A stretch of DNA of 64,000 nt from Leucobacter chromiiresistens. GTDB lineage: Bacteria > Actinomycetota > Actinomycetes > Actinomycetales > Microbacteriaceae. A program made the translations under genes and the position numbers. This document shows positions 32,296-40,661 of this stretch, in pieces (within the stretch, counting starts at the first letter, position 1; each line of letters starts with the position of its first letter). The notes under the pieces were generated by a model. The model saw nothing but the letters and a program-made list of their open reading frames with translations, searched no databases and was not told where the DNA came from. Where the stretch lies: positions 992,001-1,056,000 of the forward strand of contig NZ_FNKB01000001.1 in assembly GCF_900102345.1 (NCBI RefSeq). The letters run 5' to 3'.

Positions 32296-33545
32296 CGGCC
32301 GGTCTCCACGACGAAGTCGGCGGCCGTGCCGGGTTCGAGGGTGCGGGCGACCCGGGCGCCGTCGGCGTAGTCGATCTCGTGCACGGCGCCGGTCGCGGGG
32401 TCGTTCACGTAGGCGCGCTGCGCGTCGACGGTGAGCGACGCCCGGCCGCCGTGGTCGGCGTCGGAGACGAGCGGATCCGTCGCCGCGACCTCGGCCCCGC
32501 TCCCGTCGAAGACGTGCACCCTGCCATCCGATGTCAGCGTCACGAGGTGCTCCGACTCGTCGTCCACCGCGGTCGCCGCCGCGGGGCGCTCGGGCATCGC
32601 GATCCAGCGCCACGACCGCTCGCGCGTGTCGAGCAGCCACACCCCGCTCCCGTCCCCGAGACCCGCGACGGTCGGGCGGCCCTTGCGCGCCGAGAACTCG
32701 GTCGCGGCCGGGGCGGCCCCCTCGGGGTACGGCACCTGCGTCAGCTCGGTCGCGCCCTCCGACGAGGTCGCCAGCACCGCGCCGTCGGCGCAGCCCACCA
32801 CGAGGGCGAGTCGGGTCGTGATGGTGCCCGACGCGTCGGCGCAGGCGATGGCATCGACCTCGGATCCCTCCGCGTCGACCGCGCGCAGCCGCGCGACGTC
32901 GCCGCCCGCACCCGCCTCGGAGACGAGGGCGCCGGTGCCGAGGGGTGCGATGATCCCGTCGTGCGGTGCGACCTCGAGCCGCAGCGTCTCGCGGATCTCG
33001 CCCTGCGAGAGCGCCGCGTTGTCGAGCAGCACGGCTTCGCCCGATTCGGGGAAGAAGACGCCGGTGCCGCCCGCGGTCGAGAGCATGCCGGTCGCGACGG
33101 TCGCGACGCCCGAGCCCGCGACCGAGCCCGGCAGCGCGGGGGTCGCGCGGTAGTAGTGGAAGTGGTCGACGTGATCCCACGTCCACGCACCGCTGTCGAC
33201 GATGTCGACGCCCTGATCGTCGGCGACGAACGCGTAGCGCCCGTCCGTGGTCACGGCTTCGGGGGCGCGCACCGGGTCGAGTTCGGTCTCGGCGCCGTCG
33301 AGCAGATCGAGGAGCGACACGGAGCCGCCTGCGTCGATCGACACGAGGTGCAGCGGCGGTTCGGGGGCCTCGACCGCGCCCTCGATCTTGGCGTGACCGG
33401 CGCCGGAGTCGTCGGAGGCGGAGGCGGCGTCATCGGGCGCAGGGGCGTCGGAGGGCGACGCGCTGCAGCCGGCGAGCAGGATGCCGAGCGCGGCGACCCC
33501 GGCCAGTGCGGCGGTGCGGGTTGGGCGGTGGGAATGCGAGAACAT
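32292..33545 (-). CDS. Second AztD-like beta-propeller lipoprotein
   Basis: 417 aa from ATG 33545. Signal peptide and lipobox LLAGC (about 23-27). Same propeller layout as AztD (LVSIDAGGSVSLLDLLDG; HVFDGSGAEV; ...VHEIDYADGARV), but far fewer His: only GHAKIEG near the start and HVDHFHYYRA near residue 115. So it is a diverged paralogue located between permease and binding-protein genes. It may hold a different metal or deliver zinc to another acceptor. ATGA overlap with aztC links their translation. Confidence 0.75.
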   Translation of the reverse strand: MFSHSHRPTRTAALAGVAALGILLAGCSASPSDAPAPDDAASASDDSGAGHAKIEGAVEAPEPPLHLVSIDAGGSVSLLDLLDGAETELDPVRAPEAVTTDGRYAFVADDQGVDIVDSGAWTWDHVDHFHYYRATPALPGSVAGSGVATVATGMLSTAGGTGVFFPESGEAVLLDNAALSQGEIRETLRLEVAPHDGIIAPLGTGALVSEAGAGGDVARLRAVDAEGSEVDAIACADASGTITTRLALVVGCADGAVLATSSEGATELTQVPYPEGAAPAATEFSARKGRPTVAGLGDGSGVWLLDTRERSWRWIAMPERPAAATAVDDESEHLVTLTSDGRVHVFDGSGAEVAATDPLVSDADHGGRASLTVDAQRAYVNDPATGAVHEIDYADGARVARTLEPGTAADFVVETGR

Positions 33546-33553
33546 CGTGCCTT

Positions 33554-34483
33554 TCACGGGAGCGGAGCGGGGTGGTGGAGTGCGGGGGCCGTGGGCGGCG
33601 GTGCGCCGACGGTGTGCGTTGCGCCGGCGGCGTCGGCGGGGGCGGCGTCGGCGACCGCGTGCGGGGCGCGCCGCAAGCGGGCCGTGGCGCGCGCGAGCAG
33701 GCCCGAGAGTGCGGCGAGCGCGATGGCGCCGGCCGCGATCGACGCGCCCGCCGCGGTGCCGAGGTGCCAGGAGGCGAGCAGGCCGATGCAGACCGCGAGC
33801 GCACCGACCGCGCTCGCGAGCACCATGCGCGTCGCGATGCTGCGCGTCCACGGGGCCGCCGCCACTGCGGGAGCGAGCAGGAGTCCGACGACGAGCAGTG
33901 AGCCGACGGCCTGGTACGAGCTGACGACCGCGAGGGTGACGAGGCCGACGAGCGCCACCTGGGCGAACTGCGGCTTCAGGCCGAGGGTCGCGGCGATGCG
34001 CTGATCGAATGCCGCCGCCACGAAGCGGCGGTGGAAGCCGGCGGCGACGCCGATCGTGACCGCGGACGCACCGGCGAGCAGCCAGAGGTCGGCCGGGGTG
34101 ATCGCGAGGATGTCGCCGAAGAGCATGACGGTCGCGTCGGTGGCGAAGCTGCGGGAGTGCGACACGATGATCACGCCCAGCGAGAGCATCGCGACGAAGA
34201 GCAGGCCGATGCTGGTGTCGTAGGAGAGGCGCCCGCGGCGCTGCACCCAGCCGATGAGCACGCTCATCGCGATCGCGCTCGCGGCGGCGCCGAACGTCGT
34301 CGGCAGGCCGATCACGGTCGCCAGAGCGACGCCGGGGAGCATGCCGTGCCCCAGGGCCTCGCCGAGGAACGCCATGCCGCGGATCACCACCCAGGTGCCG
34401 ACCACACCGCAGACGAGGGCGACCAGCGCGCCTCCGATGAGGGCGCGCAGCACGAAGTCGGCGGTGAAGGGTTCGAGGAGCAT
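33554..34483 (-). CDS. aztB: Zinc ABC transporter permease
   Basis: 309 aa from ATG 34483; GTG 34495 is also possible. Eight to nine membrane spans of the ABC-3 family (MAFLGEALGHGMLPGVALA is the conserved loop with the His/Asp/Glu of the family; VGSLLVVGLLLAPAVAAA near the end). C-terminal tail about 270-309 is Ala/Pro-rich and poorly conserved. First gene of the leftward zinc operon. Confidence 0.9.
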   Translation of the reverse strand: MLLEPFTADFVLRALIGGALVALVCGVVGTWVVIRGMAFLGEALGHGMLPGVALATVIGLPTTFGAAASAIAMSVLIGWVQRRGRLSYDTSIGLLFVAMLSLGVIIVSHSRSFATDATVMLFGDILAITPADLWLLAGASAVTIGVAAGFHRRFVAAAFDQRIAATLGLKPQFAQVALVGLVTLAVVSSYQAVGSLLVVGLLLAPAVAAAPWTRSIATRMVLASAVGALAVCIGLLASWHLGTAAGASIAAGAIALAALSGLLARATARLRRAPHAVADAAPADAAGATHTVGAPPPTAPALHHPAPLP

Positions 34484-34504
34484 AGGCACTCGCACATCCT
34501 ACGC

Positions 34505-34540
34505 ATAAACGAGAATCATTATCAAAATCAGATAGGCTTG
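34505..34540. promoter_or_regulatory. Probable Zur box and divergent promoters of the zinc locus
   Basis: AACGAGAATCATTATCA (34508-34524) resembles the Fur/Zur box of actinobacteria (AATGATAATCATTATCA-like). TAGGCT (34533-34538) is a -10-like box 6 bp before the aztA ATG, so aztA is likely leaderless. The site lies between aztB and aztA and would turn off both arms when zinc is plentiful. Confidence 0.6.
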
Positions 34541-34544
34541 CGGC

Positions 34545-35246
34545 ATGTCCTCCTCGATCGCGGGCTCCGGCCCGCTCACCCAGCATCCCCATGCCAGCAG
34601 GTCCGAGCCCTCGCGCGCCGCCGGGCGGGCGCGCCCCCTCGTGCGCGGCAGCGGCCTCCGCTTCGCCTTCGACGGCGCTCCCGTGCTCCACGGCGTCGAC
34701 ATCACGCTCGAACCGGGCGTCGTCACGGTGATCGCCGGCCCGAACGGTGCGGGCAAGTCGACACTGCTCGAAGTACTCGCCGGCGTGCGGCGGCCGACGG
34801 CGGGAAGCGTCGAGCGATCCGGATCGCTCGCGCTCGTCGTGCAGCGCATCGCCGCGCCCGACGCCCTGCCCGTCACCGTTCGCGAGGTCGTCGCGATGGG
34901 CACCTGGCAGCGGCGCAGCGCGAGTCGTGCCGAAGCGAGGCGGAGAGCGGTCGAAGCGCTCGAGCGCGTCGCGCTGCACGAGCTCGCCGATCGTCCGTTC
35001 GCCGCGCTCTCGGGCGGCCAGCGCCAGCGCGTGCTGCTCGCGCAGGGCATCGCCCGCCGCGCGCAGATCTTCCTCCTCGACGAGCCCGCCTCCGGGCTCG
35101 ACGCCGAGAGCCGCGAGCGCACGCATGCGATCCTCGCCGCGGAGGCCGACCGCGGGGCCGTGGTCGCCTGCGTCACCCACGACGACGCCGCCATCGCGCG
35201 CGCCGACCGCGTGGTGCGTATCGAGGAGGGCGTGCGCGTGGCGTGA
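34545..35246 (+). CDS. aztA: Zinc ABC transporter ATPase
   Basis: 233 aa. Walker A GPNGAGKST (about 65-73), signature LSGGQRQRVLLAQG, Walker B IFLLDEPASGLDA and switch His CVTHDD. Short N-terminal extension of about 35 aa. Divergent from aztB and the rest of the importer, with the Zur-like box between, so the complex AztA2-AztB2 is split over two transcripts. Confidence 0.9.
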   Translation: MSSSIAGSGPLTQHPHASRSEPSRAAGRARPLVRGSGLRFAFDGAPVLHGVDITLEPGVVTVIAGPNGAGKSTLLEVLAGVRRPTAGSVERSGSLALVVQRIAAPDALPVTVREVVAMGTWQRRSASRAEARRRAVEALERVALHELADRPFAALSGGQRQRVLLAQGIARRAQIFLLDEPASGLDAESRERTHAILAAEADRGAVVACVTHDDAAIARADRVVRIEEGVRVA

Positions 35247-35401
35247 GCCGCGTGCCTGGCGAGTGCGGCGTGCGCGCGGCGGCCGTGCGCTGGCGGCCGT
35301 GCGGGGATGCTGACAGGAGCCGCGCGGAGCGCCGCCTAGACTGTTCCGTACGCTGCGTTGCGCGCGCAGCGGTGGACGAAGGAAGGGTGGTTGCCGCTCA
35401 G

Positions 35402-36520
35402 ATGATCACCGAACCCGTAGCCGAGATCGATCTCGACGCCATCGCATCCAACATCCGGGTCCTCTCCGCGCTCGCGCCGCACTCCGAGCTCATGGCGGTC
35501 GTGAAGGCCGACGGATACGGGCACGGCGCCCTCCCGGTCGCGCACGCCGCCGTCGCCGCGGGCGCCGGTTCACTGGGGGTCGCGACGATCCCCGAGGCCC
35601 TCGCGCTGCGAGACGGAGGGGTCACCGCCCCGATCCTCGCCTGGTTGTCGACGAGCGGGTACGCCGCGGCGATCGCGCGCGACGTGCGACTCGGCGTGAA
35701 CTCGGAGCGTCAGCTCGCGGCGATCGCATCCGCCGCGCGCGAGGTCGGCCGGCCGGTCGAGGTGCACGTCAAGGTCGACACGGGGCTCAGCCGCAACGGC
35801 GTCACCGAGGCCGAGCTGCCCGAGGTGCTGCGTCAGCTCGGGCGCCTGCGCGCCGAGGGCGCGGTGCGCGTGCACGGGCTGTTCAGCCACCTCTCCCACG
35901 CCGACGTGCCCGAGCACCCGCAGAACAGCCTGCAGCTCGAGCGCCTGCTGGCGGCGCGCGCCGCGTTCGACCGGCACGGCATCCCGGTCGAGCAGATGCA
36001 CCTCGGCAATTCGGGCACGGCGCTCGCCCGGCCCGACCTGCACCTCGACGCGCTGCGTCCCGGCCTCGCGATGTACGGATACACGCCGTTCGAGCAGCCC
36101 GACTCGTCGCTCGTCCCCGCCATGACGCTGCGGGCGCCGCTCGCCCTGATGAAGCGGGTGCGCGCCGGCGACGGGGTGTCGTACGGGCACACCTGGATCG
36201 CGGAGCGCGACACCACCCTCGGCCTCGTGCCGCTCGGGTACGCCGACGGCGTGCCGCGCATCATGTCGGGCAGGTTCGACGTGGCGATCGGCGATCGGCG
36301 CTTCCCGAGCGTGGGGCGCGTCTGCATGGACCAGTTCGTCGTCGACCTCGGCCCCGACGCCGCCGGTGTCGCCGAGGGCGACGAGGTGGTGCTGTTCGGG
36401 CCGGCGCAGGGCTGGCGCCCGAACGCGCGCGAGTGGGCGCACGCCGCCGGCACGATCCCGTGGGAGATCCTCACGAGCATCGGGTCGCGGGTGCCCCGCA
36501 GCTACCTCCCCGCCCGCTGA
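35402..36520 (+). CDS. alr: Alanine racemase
   Basis: 372 aa from ATG 35402; an in-frame GTG 15 bp upstream lies nearer to AAGGAAGG. PLP lysine in AVVKADGYGHGA (Lys about 35), catalytic Tyr in GVSYGHTW, and the C-terminal NxxMCMDQ-like VGRVCMDQFVVDLG. Interconverts L- and D-alanine for peptidoglycan. Complete domain order; cytosolic. Confidence 0.94.
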   Translation: MITEPVAEIDLDAIASNIRVLSALAPHSELMAVVKADGYGHGALPVAHAAVAAGAGSLGVATIPEALALRDGGVTAPILAWLSTSGYAAAIARDVRLGVNSERQLAAIASAAREVGRPVEVHVKVDTGLSRNGVTEAELPEVLRQLGRLRAEGAVRVHGLFSHLSHADVPEHPQNSLQLERLLAARAAFDRHGIPVEQMHLGNSGTALARPDLHLDALRPGLAMYGYTPFEQPDSSLVPAMTLRAPLALMKRVRAGDGVSYGHTWIAERDTTLGLVPLGYADGVPRIMSGRFDVAIGDRRFPSVGRVCMDQFVVDLGPDAAGVAEGDEVVLFGPAQGWRPNAREWAHAAGTIPWEILTSIGSRVPRSYLPAR

Positions 36521-36540
36521 CGGCGCCGCGCCGCGCGCTC

Positions 36541-36590
36541 CGCCGCGCTCCGCTCCGCTCCGCTCCGCGCACCGCTCCGCTCCGCTGTCC
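36541..36590. repeat. CTCCG/CGCTC pentamer run
   Basis: Runs of the pentamer CTCCG after alr, broken once by CGCACCG. A simple-sequence expansion prone to slippage; no coding sense. Confidence 0.6.
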
Positions 36591-36604
36591 CTCACGTCCC
36601 TCAT

Positions 36605-36683
36605 CCGGAGCGGGGTCACTTCGGGAGTGTGTCGCTCCTCAACGGCGACGCGACACCCTCCCAAAGCGACCCCGCTCGCAGAA
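36605..36683. repeat. 79-bp intergenic hairpin repeat, copy 1
   Basis: Begins CCGGAGCGGGGTCACTTC and ends CCCCGCTCGCAGAA. About 28-bp arms (GAGCGGGGTC...GTGTCGC against its inverted copy) have three mismatches and a loop of about 15 nt, so the RNA would fold into a long stem. A copy with the same length and 9 mismatches is at 37401-37479; the two copies flank the DoxX gene. The rest of this 338-bp gap holds the pentamer run and no gene. Confidence 0.85.
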
Positions 36684-36858
36684 TGGGCGCGGTCGGCGGG
36701 CGGGCGGCGGCGGGCGGGCGCGGTCCGCGGTAAAGGAGGGCGGATACCAGATCTGCGGATGAGGCTTCCGCAGAGTTCGCACTTCTTCAGCTTCGCGTTC
36801 GCGCGTGCTCCTAATCTGGCACCCGGTTGATCCACGACAGCGAAAGCGAGACCGTCAC

Positions 36859-37326
36859 ATGCCACGCACCCGCACTCCCCGCACCAACGCCGCAGCGACG
36901 GCGACACCCGCAGCGACCACGTGGGGGCTGCTGATCATCCGCATCGCGCTCGGTGCGGTCTTCCTCATGCACGGCGCGCAGAAGCTGTTCGAGTACACGA
37001 TCCCGGGCACCGTCGCATCGTTCGGCGAGATGGGCGCGCCGCTGCCCGACATCACCGCGCCGCTCGTCGCCGTGCTCGAGTTCGCGGGCGGCGTGCTGCT
37101 CATCCTCGGGCTGCTCACGCGTCCGGTCGCGGCGCTGCTCGCCGTCGACATGGTGGTGGCCCTCGTGCTCGTGCACGCTGCGGCGGGATTCTGGGTCGCG
37201 GAGGGCGGCTGGGAGTTCGTCGCAGTGCTGGGGGCGGGCGCGCTCGGCATCGCGCTGACGGGTGCGGGATCGCTCTCCCTCGACCGGCCGCTGCTCCGCG
37301 GTCGGGCTCCGGCCTGGCTCGCGTAA
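36859..37326 (+). CDS. DoxX-family membrane protein
   Basis: 155 aa from ATG 36859. Four membrane spans; LLIIRIALGAVFLMHGAQKL is the DoxX signature and GAPLPDITAPLVAVLEFAGG the second conserved block. Family acts in quinone or thiol-redox chains at the membrane. Flanked on both sides by the 79-bp hairpin repeats, so it is a single-gene unit. Confidence 0.9.
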   Translation: MPRTRTPRTNAAATATPAATTWGLLIIRIALGAVFLMHGAQKLFEYTIPGTVASFGEMGAPLPDITAPLVAVLEFAGGVLLILGLLTRPVAALLAVDMVVALVLVHAAAGFWVAEGGWEFVAVLGAGALGIALTGAGSLSLDRPLLRGRAPAWLA

Positions 37327-37400
37327 CGCTCCGCGCGCCGACCGCCGCGCCTCGCCGTCCCGCTCGTACGGCCATCCACCCCGGCACCTCCCGGCACAAC

Positions 37401-37479
37401 CCGGAGCGGGGTCACTTCGGGAGCGTGTCTCTCCTCAACAGCACTGCAACACACTCCCGAAGCGACCCCGCTCGCAGAA
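37401..37479. repeat. 79-bp intergenic hairpin repeat, copy 2
   Basis: Same ends and length as the copy at 36605-36683 (70 of 79 positions equal), and changes in one arm are partly matched in the other. Lies between DoxX and the aldo-keto reductase gene. Confidence 0.85.
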
Positions 37480-37566
37480 GGGCGCGGCGCGGCACCGGCC
37501 GGGCGGGCCGGCACCGCCGTGGCCGTGGTAGACAGGAGTTCCGCAAGCGACCAATGGAGGAGCATC

Positions 37567-38406
37567 ATGGCAGGGCACGCATCGTTCACCGCGCACAACG
37601 GATTCGCGCTGCCGCCGATCGGGCTGGGAACCTACCGGTTGAACGGCGATGCCGGCGCCGATGCGGTCGCCGCGACGGTGCGCGCCGGTTACCGGCTGCT
37701 CGACACGGCGGTCAACTACGAGAACGAGGGGTCGGTCGGCCGGGGGTTGCGCCTCGCGGGCGACGCGGCTGAGGGCGTCATCGTCACGTCGAAGCTGCCC
37801 GGCCGGCATCACGGAGCGCCGGATCATCGCACGAGCGTAGAGGAGAGCCGTTCGCGCCTCGGCGTCGATGCGATCGGCCTGCATCTGATCCACTGGCCGA
37901 ACCCGTCGCAGGGGCAGTACGTCGACGCCTGGCAGGGGCTCGTCGACGCGCGCGAGCGGGGAGTGGTCGAGCAGATCGGCGTCTCGAACTTCCTCCTCGA
38001 TCATCTCGAGCGGATCGAGCGCGAGACGGGGGTGCGCCCGGTCGTGAACCAGTTGGAGGTGCACCCGTACTTCCCGCAGGTGGAGGCGGTCGAGGCGCAT
38101 CGCGAGCTCGGCATCATCACGCAGGCGTGGAGCCCGATCGGGCGCGCGGGTGCGGTGCTGCAGGAGCCCGTGGTGCGGCAGCTGGCGGAGTCGCACGGCT
38201 GCACGCCGGTGCAGGTGGTGCTGGCGTGGCACGTGGCCCGCGGGGTGGTGTCGATCCCGCGTTCGCAGCGGTTGGAGCGGCAGCGGGAGAATCTTGCGGC
38301 GGCCGAGGTGCGGCTCGACGACGCCGAGGTGGAGGCCATCACCGCTCTGGGGCGCCCCGATGGTCGTCTATTCGATGCGGATCCCGCGACGCACGAAGAG
38401 ATGTGA
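37567..38406 (+). CDS. Aldo/keto reductase
   Basis: 279 aa from ATG 37567, SD AATGGAGGAG-like AGGAG 5 bp before. Catalytic tetrad visible: Asp in LLDTAVNY, Tyr in the same block, Lys in VIVTSKLPG and His in HLIHWPNP. C-terminal NADPH loop PRSQRLERQRENL. Broad-range 2,5-diketo-gluconate-reductase-like type; substrate unknown. Soluble (beta/alpha)8 barrel. Confidence 0.9.
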   Translation: MAGHASFTAHNGFALPPIGLGTYRLNGDAGADAVAATVRAGYRLLDTAVNYENEGSVGRGLRLAGDAAEGVIVTSKLPGRHHGAPDHRTSVEESRSRLGVDAIGLHLIHWPNPSQGQYVDAWQGLVDARERGVVEQIGVSNFLLDHLERIERETGVRPVVNQLEVHPYFPQVEAVEAHRELGIITQAWSPIGRAGAVLQEPVVRQLAESHGCTPVQVVLAWHVARGVVSIPRSQRLERQRENLAAAEVRLDDAEVEAITALGRPDGRLFDADPATHEEM

Positions 38407-38471
38407 TCGGTTCTGCGGCGACCCGCGCCGGGCGGGGGCCCGGCGATCAGCGCCGGGCGGGCGCCCGGCGT

Positions 38472-38873
38472 TCAGCGCCGAGCGGGTTCCGTTGACGGAG
38501 CGCCGTCGCCGGCGCCGGGGGCTCGGCCGACGATCTCGTCGGCGCGCACCGCGATCCACTCGATGAGCGGCAGCATGCGATCCATGAGCTCGCGGCCGCG
38601 CTCGGTGAGGCGGTATTCGACGTGGGGCGGCACGGTCGGCAGCGATTCGCGGTGCACGATGCCGTCGGCGACGAGTTGCCGCAGGGTGGAGGCGAGCATC
38701 TTCTCGCTGATGCCCTCGACCTCGCGGCGCAGCTCGCCCCATCGGTGGGTGCCGTCGGAGAGGGTGCAGAGCACCAGTACTCCCCATCGACTCATCACGT
38801 GGTCGAGCACGACGCGCGTGGAGCAGTCTCGCGCGAATGCGCCGGTTTCGCGCAATTGCGCATAACTCACCAT
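38472..38873 (-). CDS. HxlR-family regulator (QorR-like)
   Basis: 133 aa. Conserved CSTRVVLDHVMSRWGVLVLC with a single Cys 17, the redox-sensing residue type of QorR/YodB/HypR; winged helix about 25-115 (GISEKMLASTLRQLVADGIV, wing HVEYRLTERG). Divergent from an NmrA/QorB-type oxidoreductase, the usual partner. The inverted repeat at 38881-38903 is next to its start. Likely autoregulated, released by quinone or aldehyde stress. Confidence 0.85.
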   Translation of the reverse strand: MVSYAQLRETGAFARDCSTRVVLDHVMSRWGVLVLCTLSDGTHRWGELRREVEGISEKMLASTLRQLVADGIVHRESLPTVPPHVEYRLTERGRELMDRMLPLIEWIAVRADEIVGRAPGAGDGAPSTEPARR

Positions 38874-38878
38874 CAGGG

Positions 38879-38904
38879 AAGTACCTTACCCGAAAGTGGG
38901 TACC
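38879..38904. promoter_or_regulatory. HxlR-type operator
   Basis: GTACCTTACCCGAAAGTGGGTAC (read as GTACC-TTACC and AAGTGG-GTAC, 38881-38903) has inverted GTACC/GGTAC ends, like the QorR site with GTAC-NNAC spacing. It lies 8 bp upstream of the HxlR start and within the shared control region. Confidence 0.55.
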
Positions 38905-38972
38905 CGCGCCCGGGAATGCACGCGAGGGGCGGATCGCTGCACTCCCCGAAACCTCCGACGAAAGGACACCTC

Positions 38973-39842
38973 ATGACTCTTCTCGTGACTGCAGCGAGCG
39001 GCGCCCTCGGGCACCTCGTGGTCGACGCACTGCTGGCCCGCGGAGTCGCGCCCGAGCAGATCGTCGCCGGCGCGCGTACTCCGGCGAAGGCCGCCGACCT
39101 CGCCGAGCGGGGCGTCGCGGTCGTGCCGCTCGACTACGACGACGCGGCGTCGGTCGACGCGGCGTTCGCCGGGGTCGACCGTGTGCTGCTCATCTCGGGG
39201 AGCGAGGTCGGCAAGCGCGCCGCACAGCATCAGACCGTGGTCGATGCGGCGAGGCGCGCGGGGGTCGAGCAGCTCGTCTACACGAGCCTCGCGAAGGTGG
39301 AGGGCAGCTCGCTGGCGCTCGCACCCGAGCACCTCGCGACCGAGCGCGCCATCGCGGCGTCCGGGCTGCCCGCGACGATCCTCCGCAACAACTGGTACGC
39401 CGAGAACTACGTCGCGAATCTCGATCAGAACGGCGAGACGGGGGTGCTGCTGTCGGCGACGCGGGGAGGCCGGGTCGCCGCCGCCGCGCGGGCGGATTAT
39501 GCGGAGGTCGCAGCGGTGGCGCTGATCGACGACGCGCACATCGGCAAGGTCTACGAGCTGGCGGGGCGTCCGCTCGCCTACGACGACATCGCTGTCGCGA
39601 TGGGCGAGGCGCTGGGGCGCACCGTGGTGCATCGCGACGTGTCGGCGGACGAGCTGCGCGCCGCGCTCGAGGGCGCCGGCCTCGACGCGGGCACCGTCGG
39701 CTTCCTGACCGGACTCGACGCGGGGATCGCGGAGGGCGACCTCGATGTCGACGATCCGACGCTCGCCGAGTTGATCGGCCGTGAGCCGACGCCGCTGGTC
39801 GACGTGCTGCGCGCTGCGCGGGGCGCGGCGACCGGAAGCTGA
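38973..39842 (+). CDS. NmrA/QorB-like NAD(P)-binding oxidoreductase
   Basis: 289 aa from ATG 38973, SD AAAGGA. Rossmann loop TAASGALGHLVVDAL (residues 6-20), then LISGSEVGKRAAQHQ and TILRNNWYAENY, which are hallmarks of QorB-like quinone reductases. No catalytic YxxxK. Reduces quinones with NAD(P)H in the QorR regulon model. Closed by a strong terminator. Confidence 0.87.
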   Translation: MTLLVTAASGALGHLVVDALLARGVAPEQIVAGARTPAKAADLAERGVAVVPLDYDDAASVDAAFAGVDRVLLISGSEVGKRAAQHQTVVDAARRAGVEQLVYTSLAKVEGSSLALAPEHLATERAIAASGLPATILRNNWYAENYVANLDQNGETGVLLSATRGGRVAAAARADYAEVAAVALIDDAHIGKVYELAGRPLAYDDIAVAMGEALGRTVVHRDVSADELRAALEGAGLDAGTVGFLTGLDAGIAEGDLDVDDPTLAELIGREPTPLVDVLRAARGAATGS

Positions 39843-39852
39843 CGCGGAAACG

Positions 39853-39893
39853 CGAAGCGGGCCGCGCACGAATGACGTGCGCGGCCCGCTTCG
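39853..39893. terminator. Bidirectional terminator between qorB-like gene and carD
   Basis: A perfect 17-bp stem: CGAAGCGGGCCGCGCAC (39853-39869) against GTGCGCGGCCCGCTTCG (39877-39893), loop of 7 nt. Convergent genes on both sides. Confidence 0.9.
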
Positions 39894-39936
39894 GCAGGTC
39901 GACGGCTCCGGCGGCATCATCGCCGGAGCCGATCGC

Positions 39937-40440
39937 TCAGACCGTGATCTTCTCGCCCGCGAGGATGCGCTCGACCTCTTCGTACGCCTCGGTCTCCGAG
40001 ATGCCGCGTGCGAGGGCGAACTCGGTGACGAGGATGCCGCTCGCGCGCTGGTACATGGCCTTCTCGCCGGTGGAGAGCTTCGCGCCCTGGCTGCGGCGCC
40101 ACAGGTCGCGCACGACCTCGCCGACGCGGTGCACGCTGCCGGAGGCGAGCTTCTCGCCGTTGGCCTTGAAGCGGCGCGACCAGTTGCCCGGCTCCTCGGT
40201 GAACTCCTCCTGGAGGATCTGGATGAGCGACTCGATGCCGTCGCGGTCGATGAGCTCGCGCACGCCGATCTCGCTCAGCTGGTCGGCCGGGATCTGAATG
40301 GAGAGCTCGTTGAGCAGGGGCTGCAGGGTGAGCCATGTGCGCTCGACGCCGCCGATCTTCTTCACATCGATCGCAGTGATCGTCACCGCACCGTGGTGCG
40401 GGTACACGAGGGTGTGTCCCACGACGTGAGACTGCTGCAT
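39937..40440 (-). CDS. carD: CarD-family RNA-polymerase-binding regulator
   Basis: 167 aa from ATG 40440, SD TGAGGAG. N-terminal RNA-polymerase-interaction domain (VGHTLVYPHHGAVTITAID), C-terminal helical DNA-binding domain (about 70-160). Stabilises open promoter complexes, essential in mycobacteria. A -10-like TAGTAT (minus strand, 40568-40563) stands 120 bp upstream. Confidence 0.94.
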   Translation of the reverse strand: MQQSHVVGHTLVYPHHGAVTITAIDVKKIGGVERTWLTLQPLLNELSIQIPADQLSEIGVRELIDRDGIESLIQILQEEFTEEPGNWSRRFKANGEKLASGSVHRVGEVVRDLWRRSQGAKLSTGEKAMYQRASGILVTEFALARGISETEAYEEVERILAGEKITV

Positions 40441-40562
40441 AGTGATCTCCTCAGGCAATGTCGTGTGCCGACGCGTGGGCTGGATGCCGCACCGTCTGGA
40501 CGAGTTTGAGGGGAGCGGACGCCGCCGCCAGCGGTCTGCTCACGCCCTCGAACTTGCACTTC

Positions 40563-40574
40563 ATACTAATTTTA
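40563..40574 (-). promoter_or_regulatory. Candidate carD promoter -10
   Basis: CTTCATACTAAT (40560-40571 region on the plus strand) reads TAGTAT on the minus strand. The same 12 bp recurs at nhaA (52667-52678), so it may be a shared promoter type. Located in an AT-rich spot of otherwise GC-rich DNA. Confidence 0.4.
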
Positions 40575-40661
40575 GCCGATTCCGGCCGATTTGCCCAATC
40601 GAAGGCAGTATGATGCCCCCGCACCCCCGAGCGTGGAGGCGGGGGCGTTCCGCAGCACGCC

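Noticed and set aside
32292..35180. 962-aa frame over the zinc locus
   Set aside because: Only the part from 33545 down is protein-like (AztD type); the rest is a GC-rich shadow of aztB and aztA.
34031..35400. Long open frame before the alanine racemase
   Set aside because: It runs antisense to aztB and through aztA in another frame with Arg/His-rich sense; only the part from 35402 matches Alr.
36605..36683. Hairpin repeat as a small gene (LPKRPRSQ-like peptide)
   Set aside because: The peptide arises only because both copies keep frame; the hairpin arms explain the conservation better.
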